From Acinetobacter pittii (GTDB lineage Bacteria; Pseudomonadota; Gammaproteobacteria; Pseudomonadales; Moraxellaceae), in assembly GCF_034064985.1 (NCBI RefSeq), contig NZ_CP139249.1, forward strand, positions 3,224,001-3,288,000: DNA of 64,000 nt, in the 5' to 3' direction. A model generated the notes under the pieces. It was given only the letters and a program-made list of their open reading frames with translations. It had not been told where the DNA came from and did no database searches. The position numbers and the translations under genes were made by a program. Shown one piece after another: positions 27,028-37,186 of this stretch; the stretch's first letter is position 1, and each line of letters begins with the position of its first letter.

Positions 27028-28846
27028 AAATATTGCACTTATTGGTAACCCAAATTGTGGGAAAACATCTCTCTTTAATACTTTAACAGGTACTCGTCAA
27101 AAAGTAGCTAATTATGCTGGTGTTACTGTTGAGCGGAAAGAAGGTTTTTTTAAACTACCTTCTGGTGAATCAGTTCGAGTTTTAGATTTGCCCGGCACAT
27201 ACAGCTTAAAGCCTACGAGTCTAGATGAAGAGGTAACAAGGGCTGTATGCTTAGGTGAGCTTGAGGGTGAGGTTCTACCTGATATATATGTATGTGTGGT
27301 TGATGCCACTAATTTACATTTACATTTAAGTCTTGTGCTTGAAATAAGGGCATTGAATCGACCAATGCTTCTTGTTTTAAATATGATGGATGAGGTCAAA
27401 AAGCGTGGTATTTCGATAGATATTAATAAGCTATCAGAATTGTTGGGTATCCCTGTTATTGAGGCTGTTGCCGTTAAAACTAAAGGCGTGCAAGAACTAC
27501 TAAATCAATTAGATCAAAAAAATCTATTTGTCACTCCTTATCATTCTGATCTGAATCATTTTGATCAGATTAAAAATATTACTAAACAGGTAATTTTAAA
27601 AAATGATAACGGTGATGCAAGAACAGCTTTCTTGGATAAAATTTTCTTACATCCTGTACTTGGTTTAGTCATCCTAACGCTTACCATGTTTGTCATGTTC
27701 CAAGCCGTTTTTATCTGGGCACAACCTTTTATCTCATTAATTGAAAATGCAATTGCTTGGTTAGGTAATACAATTGGCCCGCTTATTACTCATCCATTAC
27801 TTAGAAGTCTTATTGTTGATGGGGTAATCGCTGGATCGGGTAGTGTTTTGGCTTATATGCCGCAGATCCTTATCTTATTCTTCTTTATTTTAATTTTAGA
27901 AGAATCAGGTTATTTGCCACGAGCAGCATTCCTTTTGGATAAATTAATGTCCAAAGCTGGTTTAAGTGGACGTTCCTTTATTCCACTATTGTCTAGTTTT
28001 GCCTGTGCTATTCCTGGTGTCATGGCAACACGAAGCATTAGTTCGGAAAGAGATCGTCTAGCAACCATTATGATTGCGCCATTAATGACTTGTTCTGCAA
28101 GATTACCTGTTTATGCTTTGCTAATTGCGGCATTCATTCCAAACAAATTAGTTTATGGTTGGTTGAGCCTACAAGGTTTAGTTCTTTTTGGACTATATAT
28201 GGCTGGAATTGTTTCAGCATTATGTGTTTCTTTATTTTTGAAACTAGTTAGAAAAGATAAAACAGAAAGTATTTTTATCTTTGAGTTGCCTACTTATCGA
28301 TTGCCAGATATTCGAAACGTTGCATTAGGACTTTATGATCGAGCTACGATCTTTCTAAAAAGAGTTGGTGGTATTATCGTAGCATTATCTATATTGCTTT
28401 GGGTGTTGGTTACGTTCCCTCAACCACCTGAGCATGCCACGATGCCTGCTATCAACTATAGTTTAGCTGGACAACTTGGACACATTATTCAGCCTATATT
28501 TGCACCTATTGGCTTTACTTGGGAAATCTGTATCGCATTAATTCCTGCTATGGCTGCAAGGGAAGTTGTCATTGCTGCTTTAGGTGTAATTTATGCTATG
28601 TCTGGAGATGAAGATACTGTAACTCAAACATTGTTGAGTCAAATCTCTGGTCCTGATGGTTGGGGGCTAGCTACAGGGATGTCATTATTAGTTTGGTACA
28701 TTTTCGCACCACATTGTCTTGCAACATTAGCGACCATTCGTCGTGAAACTGGTAGCTGGAAACAGCCTGTTATTATGGCGACTTACTTATTTGGGCTTGC
28801 GTATTTCTTTGCCTTCATTACATATCAGCTTATTAGTAGACTTTAA
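27017..28846 (+). CDS. feoB: FeoB-type ferrous iron (or related divalent metal) permease with G domain
   Basis: A 609-residue FeoB. The N-terminal GTPase has GNPNCGKTSLFN (G1), DLPGTYSL (G3) and NMMDE (G4, about residue 125). The membrane part carries the gate repeats, including SFACAIPGVMATR and AMAAREVVIAALG, with Cys in the first. At 609 residues it is shorter than the E. coli protein (773) and close to the short Feo forms. It is not next to a FeoC or Fur box. Here it is driven by a MerR/CadR-type promoter behind a cation exporter, unlike the housekeeping iron operon, so it may work on another metal or balance iron during metal stress. Confidence 0.88.
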   Translation: MNSKNIALIGNPNCGKTSLFNTLTGTRQKVANYAGVTVERKEGFFKLPSGESVRVLDLPGTYSLKPTSLDEEVTRAVCLGELEGEVLPDIYVCVVDATNLHLHLSLVLEIRALNRPMLLVLNMMDEVKKRGISIDINKLSELLGIPVIEAVAVKTKGVQELLNQLDQKNLFVTPYHSDLNHFDQIKNITKQVILKNDNGDARTAFLDKIFLHPVLGLVILTLTMFVMFQAVFIWAQPFISLIENAIAWLGNTIGPLITHPLLRSLIVDGVIAGSGSVLAYMPQILILFFFILILEESGYLPRAAFLLDKLMSKAGLSGRSFIPLLSSFACAIPGVMATRSISSERDRLATIMIAPLMTCSARLPVYALLIAAFIPNKLVYGWLSLQGLVLFGLYMAGIVSALCVSLFLKLVRKDKTESIFIFELPTYRLPDIRNVALGLYDRATIFLKRVGGIIVALSILLWVLVTFPQPPEHATMPAINYSLAGQLGHIIQPIFAPIGFTWEICIALIPAMAAREVVIAALGVIYAMSGDEDTVTQTLLSQISGPDGWGLATGMSLLVWYIFAPHCLATLATIRRETGSWKQPVIMATYLFGLAYFFAFITYQLISRL

Positions 28847-28868
28847 TCAAAATAAGAATATTTCATAA

Positions 28869-28900
28869 AGAAAAATGGATGCCTTCGCATCCATTTTTCT
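28869..28900. terminator. Bidirectional terminator between feoB and cusF
   Basis: 14-bp perfect arms (AGAAAAATGGATGC / GCATCCATTTTTCT) around a CTTC loop, with T runs inside both arms, so it can stop both convergent genes. Confidence 0.9.
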
Positions 28901-28917
28901 TTTAAGTATCAAACTGA

Positions 28918-29280
28918 TTATGAGCTTTTTTTCACAGCAACAATAATCTGACTCTCACCCTCTATTTTTAATTCGAAGTCAACCTTTTCCCCTACAGTTA
29001 AACCATTCAATAATGCTGGATCTGCAACTTTAAAGCCCATGGTCATTGCAGGCCATTTAATTGCAGGAATTGCTTCATGGTCGAGTGTTAGAATATTTTC
29101 TTTCGTATCAATAGCAGTAATCACACCAACAGCTTGAGCTGTTGCAACTGTAGATGACTCTTTACTCATCTGCTCCATCGGTGCTTCCGCTTTCTTTTGC
29201 TCTGATGCCTCATTTTTGCTACATGCACTTAACGCAGCAACAGTTGCAACAAGAGCCACAATTTTCATAAATTTCAACAT
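28918..29280 (-). CDS. cusF: CusF-like periplasmic copper-binding lipoprotein
   Basis: A 120-residue precursor. The N terminus is a lipoprotein signal with the lipobox LSAC (about residues 17-20). The C-terminal half is a CusF fold: VGVITAIDTKENILTLDHEAIPAIKWPAMTMGFKV contains the His, Trp and two Met ligands of the Cu(I)/Ag(I) site. It would hand copper to CusB. Last gene of cusCBA-F. AGAGG precedes the start. CusB here also carries its own CusF-like tail. Confidence 0.9.
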   Translation of the reverse strand: MLKFMKIVALVATVAALSACSKNEASEQKKAEAPMEQMSKESSTVATAQAVGVITAIDTKENILTLDHEAIPAIKWPAMTMGFKVADPALLNGLTVGEKVDFELKIEGESQIIVAVKKSS

Positions 29281-29313
29281 AATAAAACCTCTTTTGACGA
29301 AATAATAAAACTA

Positions 29314-32300
29314 TCAATTCTTTGATAGTTTTCTTTTGATTAAAAGCTGATATGCCGCAGGGATAACAAACATAGATAAGAGAGGGGCTGAAATCATCCC
29401 CCCAACCATAGGTAAAGCAATACGACTCATTAATTCAGAACCTGTTCCAGTCCCCAACAGAATAGGGATTAACCCCGCCAAAATGACAGCGACTGTCATT
29501 GCTTTAGGGCGAACACGTAGCACGGCTCCTGTATGAATTGCCTTATTGAGTTGTTGCTCTGTTAAGGATGCCGTTGAAGAAGATAGGCTTTGCTGTGCAT
29601 GCTCAATTGCTTGCTTTAAATAGAACAACATGACTACACCAAACTCTGCGGCAACACCAGCAAGTGCAATAAAACCAACAGCAATCGCAACCGAAAAGTG
29701 ATAATCACTCAAGTACATAGCCCAAATACCACCAATCAAGGCAAAAGGTAGTGTTGCCATAATCAGAACAGCATCTTGTACTTGCCTAAAAATCAAATAG
29801 AGCAATAGAAAAATGATCATCAAAGTAATTGGAATAACAACTTTTAAGCGAGCATTCGCACGCTCCATGAACTCAAACTGTCCTGAATAGCTAATGCTCA
29901 TGGCAGAAGAACGTTTTACTTTTTGGTCTATGGCCTGCTTCAAATCTTGTACAACCGAAGCTAAGTCACGTCCTTGTACATCGACATAGATCCAACCACT
30001 TGGACGGGCATTCTCACTTTTAAGCATTGGCGGCCCATCTGTAATTTGAATATTAGCAACACTACTCAAGACTATTTGTTGACCAGATTCAGTTAGAATC
30101 GGTAAATTTCTTAAGGCTTCCAGTGAATCTCGAATCTCTCGTGGGTAACGTACATTAATGGGATACCGTGCCAAGCCTTCAACAGTTTCACCAATATTTT
30201 CCCCGCCAATCGCTGATGAGACGATTTGCTGTACATCTTTAATATTGAGACCATATCGCGCAGCCTGCATACGGTTAATATCAACATCAACATATCGACC
30301 ACCTGTGAGCCGTTCAGCTAAAGCTGAACTAACACCGGGCACCTGTTTAGCCACTTGTTCAATTTGCTGTGCTACCCGATCAATATCTTGCAGATCATTT
30401 GCTGAAACCTTAATCCCGATTGGACTTTTCACCCCAGTTGCCAACATATCAATCCGGTTACGGATAGGTGGCACCCAAATGTTTGTTAAACCCGGTACTT
30501 GGACTGCCTTATCTAGTTCTTTTATCAATTTGTCAGGTGTCATACCTGAACGCCATTCAGACCGTGGTTTGAACTGAATCGTGGTTTCAAACATTTCTAA
30601 TGGTGCAGAATCTGTGGCTGACTCTGCGCGACCAGCTTTACCGAATACTGTTGCAACTTCAGGAACGGTTTTAATCATTCGATCAGTCTGTTGGAGTAGC
30701 TCAGAAGCTTTTGCTGCGGACAATCCCGGTAAAGCTGAAGGCATATACAGTAAATCACCTTCATCCATATTGGGTAGAAACTCCCCACCTAACCGTGTTA
30801 AAGGGAAAAGACTAATAAGGAAAATTAGCAATGCACCAAGTAAAATTGTCTTTGGATGAGCTAAAACCTTATCCAACATAGGGCTGTATATTTTGATCAG
30901 AAAACGGTTCAGTGGATTACGCTGTTCAGAAGGTAATTTCCCTCGAATCCAATAACCCATTAAAACGGGAATCAAGGTAATGGATAAACCTGCTGCTGCT
31001 GCCATTGCATAGGTTTTAGTAAATGCCAGTGGTGAGAACAAGCGACCTTCTTGTGCCTGTAAAGTAAAAATAGGAATGAAGGATAAGGTAATGATGAGTA
31101 GACAGAAAAATAAAGTTGGCCCGACCTCACTGGCAGAACGTGTAATGATGTTCCAACGGACTTGTGCTTCCAAGACTTGCTCAGGATGTTCGTGTTGCCA
31201 AGTTTCGATATGCTTATGTGCATTTTCAACCATTACAATTGCGGCATCGACCATAGCGCCAATCGCGATAGCAATACCACCCAACGACATGATATTGGCA
31301 TTTAGCCCTTGATAATGCATCACCAAGAAAGCAGATAAAATCCCAAGCGGCAAAGAAACAATAGCCACCATTGCTGAACGTAAATGCCAGAGGAATAGTC
31401 CACAGACTAAAGCCACCACAATAAACTCTTCAATTAATTTATGGCTGAGATTTTCTACTGCTCTATCAATCAATTGACTGCGATCATATACAGGAACAAC
31501 TTGTACACCTTTCGGTAGACTTTGTTGTAATTCAGCTAGCTTCGCTTTCACAGCAGTAATCGTTTCACGTGCATTTTTACCTGCTCGTAAAATCACGACA
31601 CCCCCAACCGTTTCACCTTGCCCATTCAATTCACTGATGCCACGACGCATTTCTGGACCAAGTTGAATAGTTGCAACATCACCTAAAGAAACAGGAACAC
31701 CGAAACTATTTGTTCGTAAAGGAATTTGGCGAAAATCATCTAAAGTTTTTAAATAACCAGAAGCCCGCACCATATATTCCGTTTCAGCCATTTCCAGAAC
31801 TGAACCACCAGTTTCCTGATTAGCTTTTTGAATCGCCTCAATGACATTGTTTTGTGTGACACCTAAAGTAGCCATCTTGCTTGGGTCTAAGACAACCTGA
31901 TATTGCTTAACCATTCCCCCAATTGTGGCAACTTCAGCCACATTAGGTAATGTCTTCAGTTCATACTTTAAAAACCAGTCTTGTATGCTTCTCAGCTCCG
32001 AAAGATCATGCTGTCCTGTTGGGTCTACTAATGCATATTCATAAACCCAACCAACGCCAGTGGCATCTGGTCCCAATGAAGATTTCGCATTTGCAGGCAT
32101 TTTCCCTTGAATTTGATTTAGATACTCCAATACACGAGAACGGGCCCAGTAAAGGTCAGTATGTTCATCAAAGATGACATAAACAAATGAGTCACCAAAA
32201 AAAGAATAACCGCGAACAGTTTTAACACCCGGTACCGATAACATGGTTGTTGTTAAAGGGTAGGTCACCTGATTTTCAACAATTTGTGGTGCCTGACCAG

Positions 32301-32460
32301 AAAAATTAGTTCGAATAATTACTTGTACATCAGACAAATCTGGTAATGCATCGACCGGAGTATTCTTTACGGCCCAAGTTCCCCAAGCAGCCAGAATTAA
32401 AGCGGCCAACAGGACAAATACACGATTCGCAATTGAAAAACGAATAATACGGGCAATCAT
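29314..32460 (-). CDS. cusA: CusA-type heavy-metal RND efflux permease
   Basis: A 1048-residue inner-membrane RND pump of the HME class, normal for CusA/SilA. It starts [19 protein letters not shown]. The proton-relay helix is [16 protein letters not shown] (Asp near 405), and the three methionines and RND periplasmic loops are distributed as expected. The C-terminal half repeats the membrane domain ([15 protein letters not shown]). It pumps Cu(I)/Ag(I) through CusBC. GGGAGG precedes the start; the next gene downstream is the CusF-like protein. Confidence 0.93.
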   Translation of the reverse strand: MIARIIRFSIANRVFVLLAALILAAWGTWAVKNTPVDALPDLSDVQVIIRTNFSGQAPQIVENQVTYPLTTTMLSVPGVKTVRGYSFFGDSFVYVIFDEHTDLYWARSRVLEYLNQIQGKMPANAKSSLGPDATGVGWVYEYALVDPTGQHDLSELRSIQDWFLKYELKTLPNVAEVATIGGMVKQYQVVLDPSKMATLGVTQNNVIEAIQKANQETGGSVLEMAETEYMVRASGYLKTLDDFRQIPLRTNSFGVPVSLGDVATIQLGPEMRRGISELNGQGETVGGVVILRAGKNARETITAVKAKLAELQQSLPKGVQVVPVYDRSQLIDRAVENLSHKLIEEFIVVALVCGLFLWHLRSAMVAIVSLPLGILSAFLVMHYQGLNANIMSLGGIAIAIGAMVDAAIVMVENAHKHIETWQHEHPEQVLEAQVRWNIITRSASEVGPTLFFCLLIITLSFIPIFTLQAQEGRLFSPLAFTKTYAMAAAAGLSITLIPVLMGYWIRGKLPSEQRNPLNRFLIKIYSPMLDKVLAHPKTILLGALLIFLISLFPLTRLGGEFLPNMDEGDLLYMPSALPGLSAAKASELLQQTDRMIKTVPEVATVFGKAGRAESATDSAPLEMFETTIQFKPRSEWRSGMTPDKLIKELDKAVQVPGLTNIWVPPIRNRIDMLATGVKSPIGIKVSANDLQDIDRVAQQIEQVAKQVPGVSSALAERLTGGRYVDVDINRMQAARYGLNIKDVQQIVSSAIGGENIGETVEGLARYPINVRYPREIRDSLEALRNLPILTESGQQIVLSSVANIQITDGPPMLKSENARPSGWIYVDVQGRDLASVVQDLKQAIDQKVKRSSAMSISYSGQFEFMERANARLKVVIPITLMIIFLLLYLIFRQVQDAVLIMATLPFALIGGIWAMYLSDYHFSVAIAVGFIALAGVAAEFGVVMLFYLKQAIEHAQQSLSSSTASLTEQQLNKAIHTGAVLRVRPKAMTVAVILAGLIPILLGTGTGSELMSRIALPMVGGMISAPLLSMFVIPAAYQLLIKRKLSKN

Positions 32461-32474
32461 AATCGTCCTCCCGT

Positions 32475-33965
32475 TTAGTTCTTCATAGATGTCATAGACA
32501 TCTTGGAAATGTCAGAAATAACGTAAGTATCTCTAGCATGTGTAAAACTAAAACGGACCTGATCGCCTTGCTGAATTTGGGTAAATGGTTGCACTGGTTG
32601 TTTAAAGCTCATAGTCATAGCCCCCCAACCCAACTCAGGAATCGCCTGATGTGAAATGGTAATGTCTTGAGCTGTGACTTTTTCAACTTTACCAATGCCT
32701 TGATATATTGATGTCTTAACCACTTGGGATGAAGTCATCGATTGTCCAGTGTTCAGCTTATCCAATACACCTTGTAAATTTGCTTCAGAATCAATCAGGA
32801 ATTGCCCTGAAATTACTACCTTCTGACCAGCTTTCAACCCTTGTAGAATTGCAATTTTATTGCCATCACTTTGACCTAAATGTACTACAACAGGTTCAAA
32901 ATGCCCTTGCTCATGTCCCACAATGACAACGTTCCGAGTACCTGTACGTATAACAGCTTGCTCTGGTATAACTAAATTGCTTTGTGGGTTGTTGGAGAAT
33001 TTAACAGAAGCAAACATTCCCGGCTTGAGCAGTCCCTCTCTATTGGGCAACTCAATACGAACTTTTATGGTTCTACTCGTGCTATCCAAAGTTGGTAAAA
33101 TATCAATAACTTTACCGGACACTATTTGAGGGTATGCAACAAAAGTAGCTTCAACTTTCATTCCCCGTTTTATCCCGGCAATTTGTGCTTCTGGAACAGA
33201 TGCTTCTAACCAGATTGGGCTTATCCCCTTGATAGTGACAAGCGTTTGCCCCATAGCTAAAGCCATTCCATTGCGGACTTCTAACGAATCAATAAATCCA
33301 CTCACAGGTGCACTTAAAGTCATATTGGATTGCACTCGATGTGTCCGCTCGACTTGATTAATCACATTTTGTGGGATTCCTAAAAGCTGTAAACGTTGTC
33401 GGCTTGCCTGAATAAGAGAACGATCTCCAGTTCGAAGTACAGCTAGAAATTCAGTTTGTTCTCCTGTCCATTCGGGTATTGAAATATCAGCTATGGGACT
33501 GCCTTGCGTCACCATATCCCCAACGGCATGTCCGTACACTCGTTGGACGAAACCACTTGCCCTTGTTTGTAAAATAGCTACCTGTCGTTCATTGGTCTGC
33601 AATATACCATTGGTTAACAAAGCATTTCCCATCACAGCTTGTTCGACTGAAGCATAACGGATTGCTAAATTTTGTTGGAGGGATGGATCAATCTTAACCG
33701 CAGGATAACTGTCTTCAGTCATCGTAGTATTTTCATTTGCATATTTAGGAACCAGTTGCATGTCCATAAATGGCGATTTCCCCGGTTTATCAAAATGCTG
33801 TTCAGGCTTCATTGGGTCATACCAATACAACACTTTGGCAGCCTGTTGCGGACCTGATTGAGGATTGTATTTCTGATGTGCAATCCAGTATCCAGCGCCA
33901 CCACCCGCAGCCAGACTAATTACCGCAACGCCCATGACAGTAACTGCTAATTTATTTCTTAACAT
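32475..33965 (-). CDS. cusB: CusB-type periplasmic adaptor with a fused C-terminal CusF-like domain
   Basis: A 496-residue membrane fusion protein. It has an N-terminal membrane anchor, then a heavy-metal-binding domain ([27 protein letters not shown], about residues 47-73). Next come barrel-sandwich hybrid and alpha-hairpin domains ([18 protein letters not shown] and [15 protein letters not shown]). Residues about 415-480 are a CusF-like domain ([24 protein letters not shown]) holding the same His-Trp-Met-Met pattern as the separate CusF gene. Its ATG overlaps the cusC stop (TAATG). The fusion is a known variant of the family. Confidence 0.92.
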   Translation of the reverse strand: MLRNKLAVTVMGVAVISLAAGGGAGYWIAHQKYNPQSGPQQAAKVLYWYDPMKPEQHFDKPGKSPFMDMQLVPKYANENTTMTEDSYPAVKIDPSLQQNLAIRYASVEQAVMGNALLTNGILQTNERQVAILQTRASGFVQRVYGHAVGDMVTQGSPIADISIPEWTGEQTEFLAVLRTGDRSLIQASRQRLQLLGIPQNVINQVERTHRVQSNMTLSAPVSGFIDSLEVRNGMALAMGQTLVTIKGISPIWLEASVPEAQIAGIKRGMKVEATFVAYPQIVSGKVIDILPTLDSTSRTIKVRIELPNREGLLKPGMFASVKFSNNPQSNLVIPEQAVIRTGTRNVVIVGHEQGHFEPVVVHLGQSDGNKIAILQGLKAGQKVVISGQFLIDSEANLQGVLDKLNTGQSMTSSQVVKTSIYQGIGKVEKVTAQDITISHQAIPELGWGAMTMSFKQPVQPFTQIQQGDQVRFSFTHARDTYVISDISKMSMTSMKN

Positions 33966-35272
33966 TATGGCTGCCCCTCAACATGGTTTAAGGTCGGTTC
34001 TTCAAAGGCATAATAAAGTTGGGCTTTAGTCACAGCCTGTTGCTGTTGGAGATCAATGAGACGCAAACGCTGTTCTAAAAGAGCTTGTCGAGCAGCAATA
34101 ACATTAGATAAATTACTTTTACCTGCTTGATAGCTTGCCAACTGTAAACCCACTTTTTGTTTAGCGAGTGGAATACTTGTTTGCATCGCACGTCTAATTT
34201 GCTGATCAAGTGCATCAAGATCGGATAACCCATCATCTAGCATAGTGAGATGGTCACGGTATTGGACTTCTTGATCGGCAGTAATCCTGTTTTGTTCGGC
34301 TAAAGCTGCCCGAATGAGTGGACTACTACGTCTTTTTGAAAACACAGGAAGCTCTGTTGTTAGTTGCACCCCGATCATATCGCCAAATTCGGGTGCTCGA
34401 TGCTGATAAGCAAGTTCAATACCCCAATCTGGTTTCTGTAAAGCCTGAGCTTGCTTCAGTTTTGCTTCAGCAGTTTGCTTTTCTGCCTGAAATGCTTTTA
34501 ATTCAGGATGTTGATGCAAATGATGATATAGCTTTGATCTATCAAGGTAGATAGATGGTGCTTGGTCAGGTAAGGTTTCAATTTGAGAGAGATTTTCAGT
34601 AGGTTCTGCACTGACTAACCGATGCAACTCCAACTTGGCTTTATTTAAATCACGAAGTAAATCATCCTTCTGGTCAAGCAATACCGTGGCTTCTTGTCTT
34701 GGATCAAGTGCATCGGCAATGATTGTACGACCAGAGATGACCTGTGTTTGAGTAATTTGAGAAAGTAATCGATTCTCTGAAAACAGTTCATCGTATAGTG
34801 CTAATTTACGTTCAAGATAAAAGCGCTTAAGCCAAGCAGATGCGACTTTCTGACGTAACTCAATACGCAGAATCTCAGTTTGAGCATTGGCCGAACCTAG
34901 TTCAGCTTTTGCTAAATCGACCTCAGCTTGTCTTTTGGCACGATTTGGAAAATCTTGCATCACGCCAATTTTTTGCATAGTCATACCTTCTCGTGTGACT
35001 GACCATGCAGCATCGCCAGATACAGGGTAATTATCTAAGCCCACAAATAGTTTAGGGTTAGGTAAAATACCTGAAGCTGAAACCATATCCTCAGCCCCTT
35101 CAATCTGGGCGCTATTTGCTCTTAGGGTAGGTGCATATTGCTCAGCAAGATTCAAAGCTGTATCCAAGGTCAGTGGCTGGGCATAAGCATGACCATAGGT
35201 CAAAGAGAAGCAAGCCACAGCTATTGACCATCCCCCCCATTTTCGAGACAGTTTTTCTTTATAAAAGTCCAT
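33965..35272 (-). CDS. cusC: CusC-type outer-membrane factor (TolC family)
   Basis: A 435-residue outer-membrane channel with a signal peptide (about 1-31, ending HAYA). The long coiled-coil hairpins of the TolC family follow: LTLDTALNLAEQYAPTLRANSAQIEGAEDMVSASG and the internal repeat near LPVFSKRR. It completes the tripartite CusCBA exporter. It overlaps cusB by one base. The upstream gene in the same direction is the IS-disrupted small protein. Confidence 0.9.
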   Translation of the reverse strand: MDFYKEKLSRKWGGWSIAVACFSLTYGHAYAQPLTLDTALNLAEQYAPTLRANSAQIEGAEDMVSASGILPNPKLFVGLDNYPVSGDAAWSVTREGMTMQKIGVMQDFPNRAKRQAEVDLAKAELGSANAQTEILRIELRQKVASAWLKRFYLERKLALYDELFSENRLLSQITQTQVISGRTIIADALDPRQEATVLLDQKDDLLRDLNKAKLELHRLVSAEPTENLSQIETLPDQAPSIYLDRSKLYHHLHQHPELKAFQAEKQTAEAKLKQAQALQKPDWGIELAYQHRAPEFGDMIGVQLTTELPVFSKRRSSPLIRAALAEQNRITADQEVQYRDHLTMLDDGLSDLDALDQQIRRAMQTSIPLAKQKVGLQLASYQAGKSNLSNVIAARQALLEQRLRLIDLQQQQAVTKAQLYYAFEEPTLNHVEGQP

Positions 35273-35295
35273 ATTTCTAGCTCTAAAAAGATGTA

Positions 35296-35307
35296 CACGC
35301 GCGCGTG
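35296..35307. repeat. Perfect CG-rich palindrome upstream of cusC
   Basis: CACGCGCGCGTG is a perfect 12-bp palindrome 24 bases before the cusC start, conspicuous in an AT-rich leader. Two small hairpins follow (CATAGA/TCTATG and TGAT/ATCA). It may be an operator or mRNA structure; nothing more can be said. Confidence 0.45.
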
Positions 35308-35518
35308 CAGAACATCCATAGAAAAATCTATGAATGATAAAAAATCATCAGATTAGTTAGAGCGTGGGGGTTTCCATAAACCAGAAGGGTATGGAGAAGG
35401 AAGGTTTTGATCTGGAGAATAAAAAATAGAGCGTTCTATTGGAGAGAACACAATTGAGTGCGAAATATCTTGAGCAGTGTTGGCATAAGCAATCTTGGCA
35501 AAAGACATAATACAATCT

Positions 35519-36852
35519 TGCTCAGAGAGCCTGTAAATTATTTTGTGTAAGTTCCATTTTTTATAAATGATCTTTTAATCGATCATCGAACTGAATCGTA
35601 AACCAATTCATTGCTAAACGCCAATTTTGAATTGGCATCGTCCATTTCTTCGCAGCATTTGATGTTGCTAAGTAAATGACCTTCTTTACTGAGTCATCAG
35701 ATGAAAAGATTTTCCTTTTCTTCGTTGAATGGCGTATTACGCTATTCAACGACTCAATCGCATTTGTTGTATAAATAGCATGACGTATTTCGGCTGGATA
35801 GCTAAAGATCGTTCGGATATTTTCCCAATTGGCCCGCCAGGATTCTCCAATTTTGGGATACTGGTGATTCCATTGATCACAGAAGATGTCTAGGGATTTT
35901 AAAGCATTTTCCTCTGTACTTGCCTGATAAATCGCTTTCAGACCCGACGTAACAGCTTTGTAGTCTTTCCAGCTTACAAATCTCAGGCTATTGCGTACAA
36001 CATGCACGATACATAGTTGAATATCAGTATGAGGGTAAACAGAGGCTATCGCGTCAGGGAAGCCTTTTAATCCATCTACACAGGCAACAAGAATGTCCTG
36101 TACTCCTCGATTTTTTAGCTCTGTCATGACTGACAGCCAGAATTTGGCACCTTCTGTCTGAGCAATCCACATACCCAGTAATTCTTTTTGCCCATCCATA
36201 TTGATGCCTAAAGCAGGGTATACGGACTTGTTAATCACATTGGAGTGCTGACGGACTTTGACAACAATACAGTCAAGATAGACAACAGGATAAAGGCTAT
36301 CTAAGGCTCTATTTTGCCACTCAGTCACTTGCTCAATCACAGCATCGGTAACTTTGCTGATGAGAGATGCTGACACATCGGCATCGTACATTTCTTTGAA
36401 GAAGGCTACAATTTCCCTATTAGTCATTCCTTTTGCATACAGTGAGAGGATTTGGTCATCCATACTGGTGATGCGTGTTTGGTGCTTTTTGATAATTTGT
36501 GGCTCAAATGAACCTTCTCGATCACGGGGAATATCTAAAGCCAGTTGTCCATCTTGAGTTGTAATGGTTTTAGAACTAAACCCATTACGGCTATTTGAGC
36601 CTTTCTTGGGCTGATGCTTTTCATAACCGAGATGGTCTGAAAGTTCAGTATTGAGTGCAGTTTCAATCATGAATTTTTTAAAGACTGCTGTCATTTGGTT
36701 TAAGTCTTCTGGTGTTTTTAGACCTTTAGCCAATTCGGCAGCCATACTTTTGATTGTTGCTTCATCCATGTGAAGTACCTTTTGTAATTATCCTCTGAAG
36801 GATAAATGAAAATTAAGTACTTACACAAAATTTAGAACAGTCCCTGCTCAGA
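35519..36852. mobile_element. IS256-family insertion sequence (ISAba26-like) with 8-bp target duplication
   Basis: The element spans 35527-36844, 1318 bp. Its ends are imperfect inverted repeats of about 26 bp sharing a TTTTGTGTAAGT block and CTGT near the tip. The 8-bp target duplication TGCTCAGA flanks it exactly (35519-35526 and 36845-36852). Its size and transposase fit ISAba26 as I remember it, but the name needs an ISfinder check. It splits the small gene between copB and cusC. Confidence 0.93.
35561..36769 (-). CDS. IS256-family transposase (Mutator type)
   Basis: A 402-residue transposase of the Mutator superfamily. The DDE residues lie in VVYLDCIVVKVRQ (Asp near 169), CVDGLKGFPDAI (Asp near 235) and the C-terminal TTNAIESLNSVIR (Glu near 341), the standard IS256 signature; CIVHVVRNS is also typical. 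It reads intact, so the element may still be active. It is transcribed in the same direction as the surrounding cop/cus genes and may lower or alter expression of cusCBA. Confidence 0.93.
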   Translation of the reverse strand: MDEATIKSMAAELAKGLKTPEDLNQMTAVFKKFMIETALNTELSDHLGYEKHQPKKGSNSRNGFSSKTITTQDGQLALDIPRDREGSFEPQIIKKHQTRITSMDDQILSLYAKGMTNREIVAFFKEMYDADVSASLISKVTDAVIEQVTEWQNRALDSLYPVVYLDCIVVKVRQHSNVINKSVYPALGINMDGQKELLGMWIAQTEGAKFWLSVMTELKNRGVQDILVACVDGLKGFPDAIASVYPHTDIQLCIVHVVRNSLRFVSWKDYKAVTSGLKAIYQASTEENALKSLDIFCDQWNHQYPKIGESWRANWENIRTIFSYPAEIRHAIYTTNAIESLNSVIRHSTKKRKIFSSDDSVKKVIYLATSNAAKKWTMPIQNWRLAMNWFTIQFDDRLKDHL

Positions 36853-37137
36853 CATACATGATGGATCATGTACATCTTTTTTTACCTTCACCTCGGTTTT
36901 CATACAGTCAGTATGCATCATACCCCGAACTTCGGACAGCTCCATTTGCATGGTTTGTATCTGTTCAGATGGCATTAAACAACGCTTATGTACAGATGAA
37001 GCAGCAGCAGCCGATCCTACTAACAGGATAGCAAACGATAAAAACAGCGATAGGCATGTCTTTAACCACTGCATAATGATAAGACCAAAATTTAAGCTTT
37101 TTTAGTTTTACAGAATTGAAAGGCAATAGCAACAATT

Positions 37138-37169
37138 TCATGAATAGTAGCTAAAACTACCATTCATGA
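37138..37169. other. Intercistronic hairpin between copB and the split small gene
   Basis: TCATGAAT-A-GTAG ... CTAC-C-ATTCATGA: 12 of 13 positions pair around a CTAAAA loop, and no T run follows. It is more likely an mRNA stabiliser or protein site than a terminator. Confidence 0.4.
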
Positions 37170-37186
37170 TTCCAAGTTATAGTACA

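Larger units (their letters stand above)
35353..37074 (-). pseudogene. Small secreted copper-associated protein gene split by an IS256-family insertion
   Basis: The 5' part (37074 back to 36845) codes MQWLKTCLSLFLSFAILLVGSAAAASS (signal peptide) and a Cys/Met-rich domain to DPSCMSEQ. The 3' part (35526 back to 35353) continues in the same frame after removing the insertion and one 8-bp target copy, reading DCIMSFAKIAYANTAQ... and ending WKPPRSN-stop. The joined product is about 131 residues. Without the join the first half ends QGLF-stop inside the IS. It sits between copB and cusC, all in one direction. I do not recognise the family; the Cys and Met content suggests metal binding, which is inference. 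Confidence 0.85.

Noticed and set aside
35296..35307. Z-DNA-like or CpG regulatory site
   Set aside because: Only a 12-bp palindrome is visible; function cannot be supported, so it is listed merely as a repeat.
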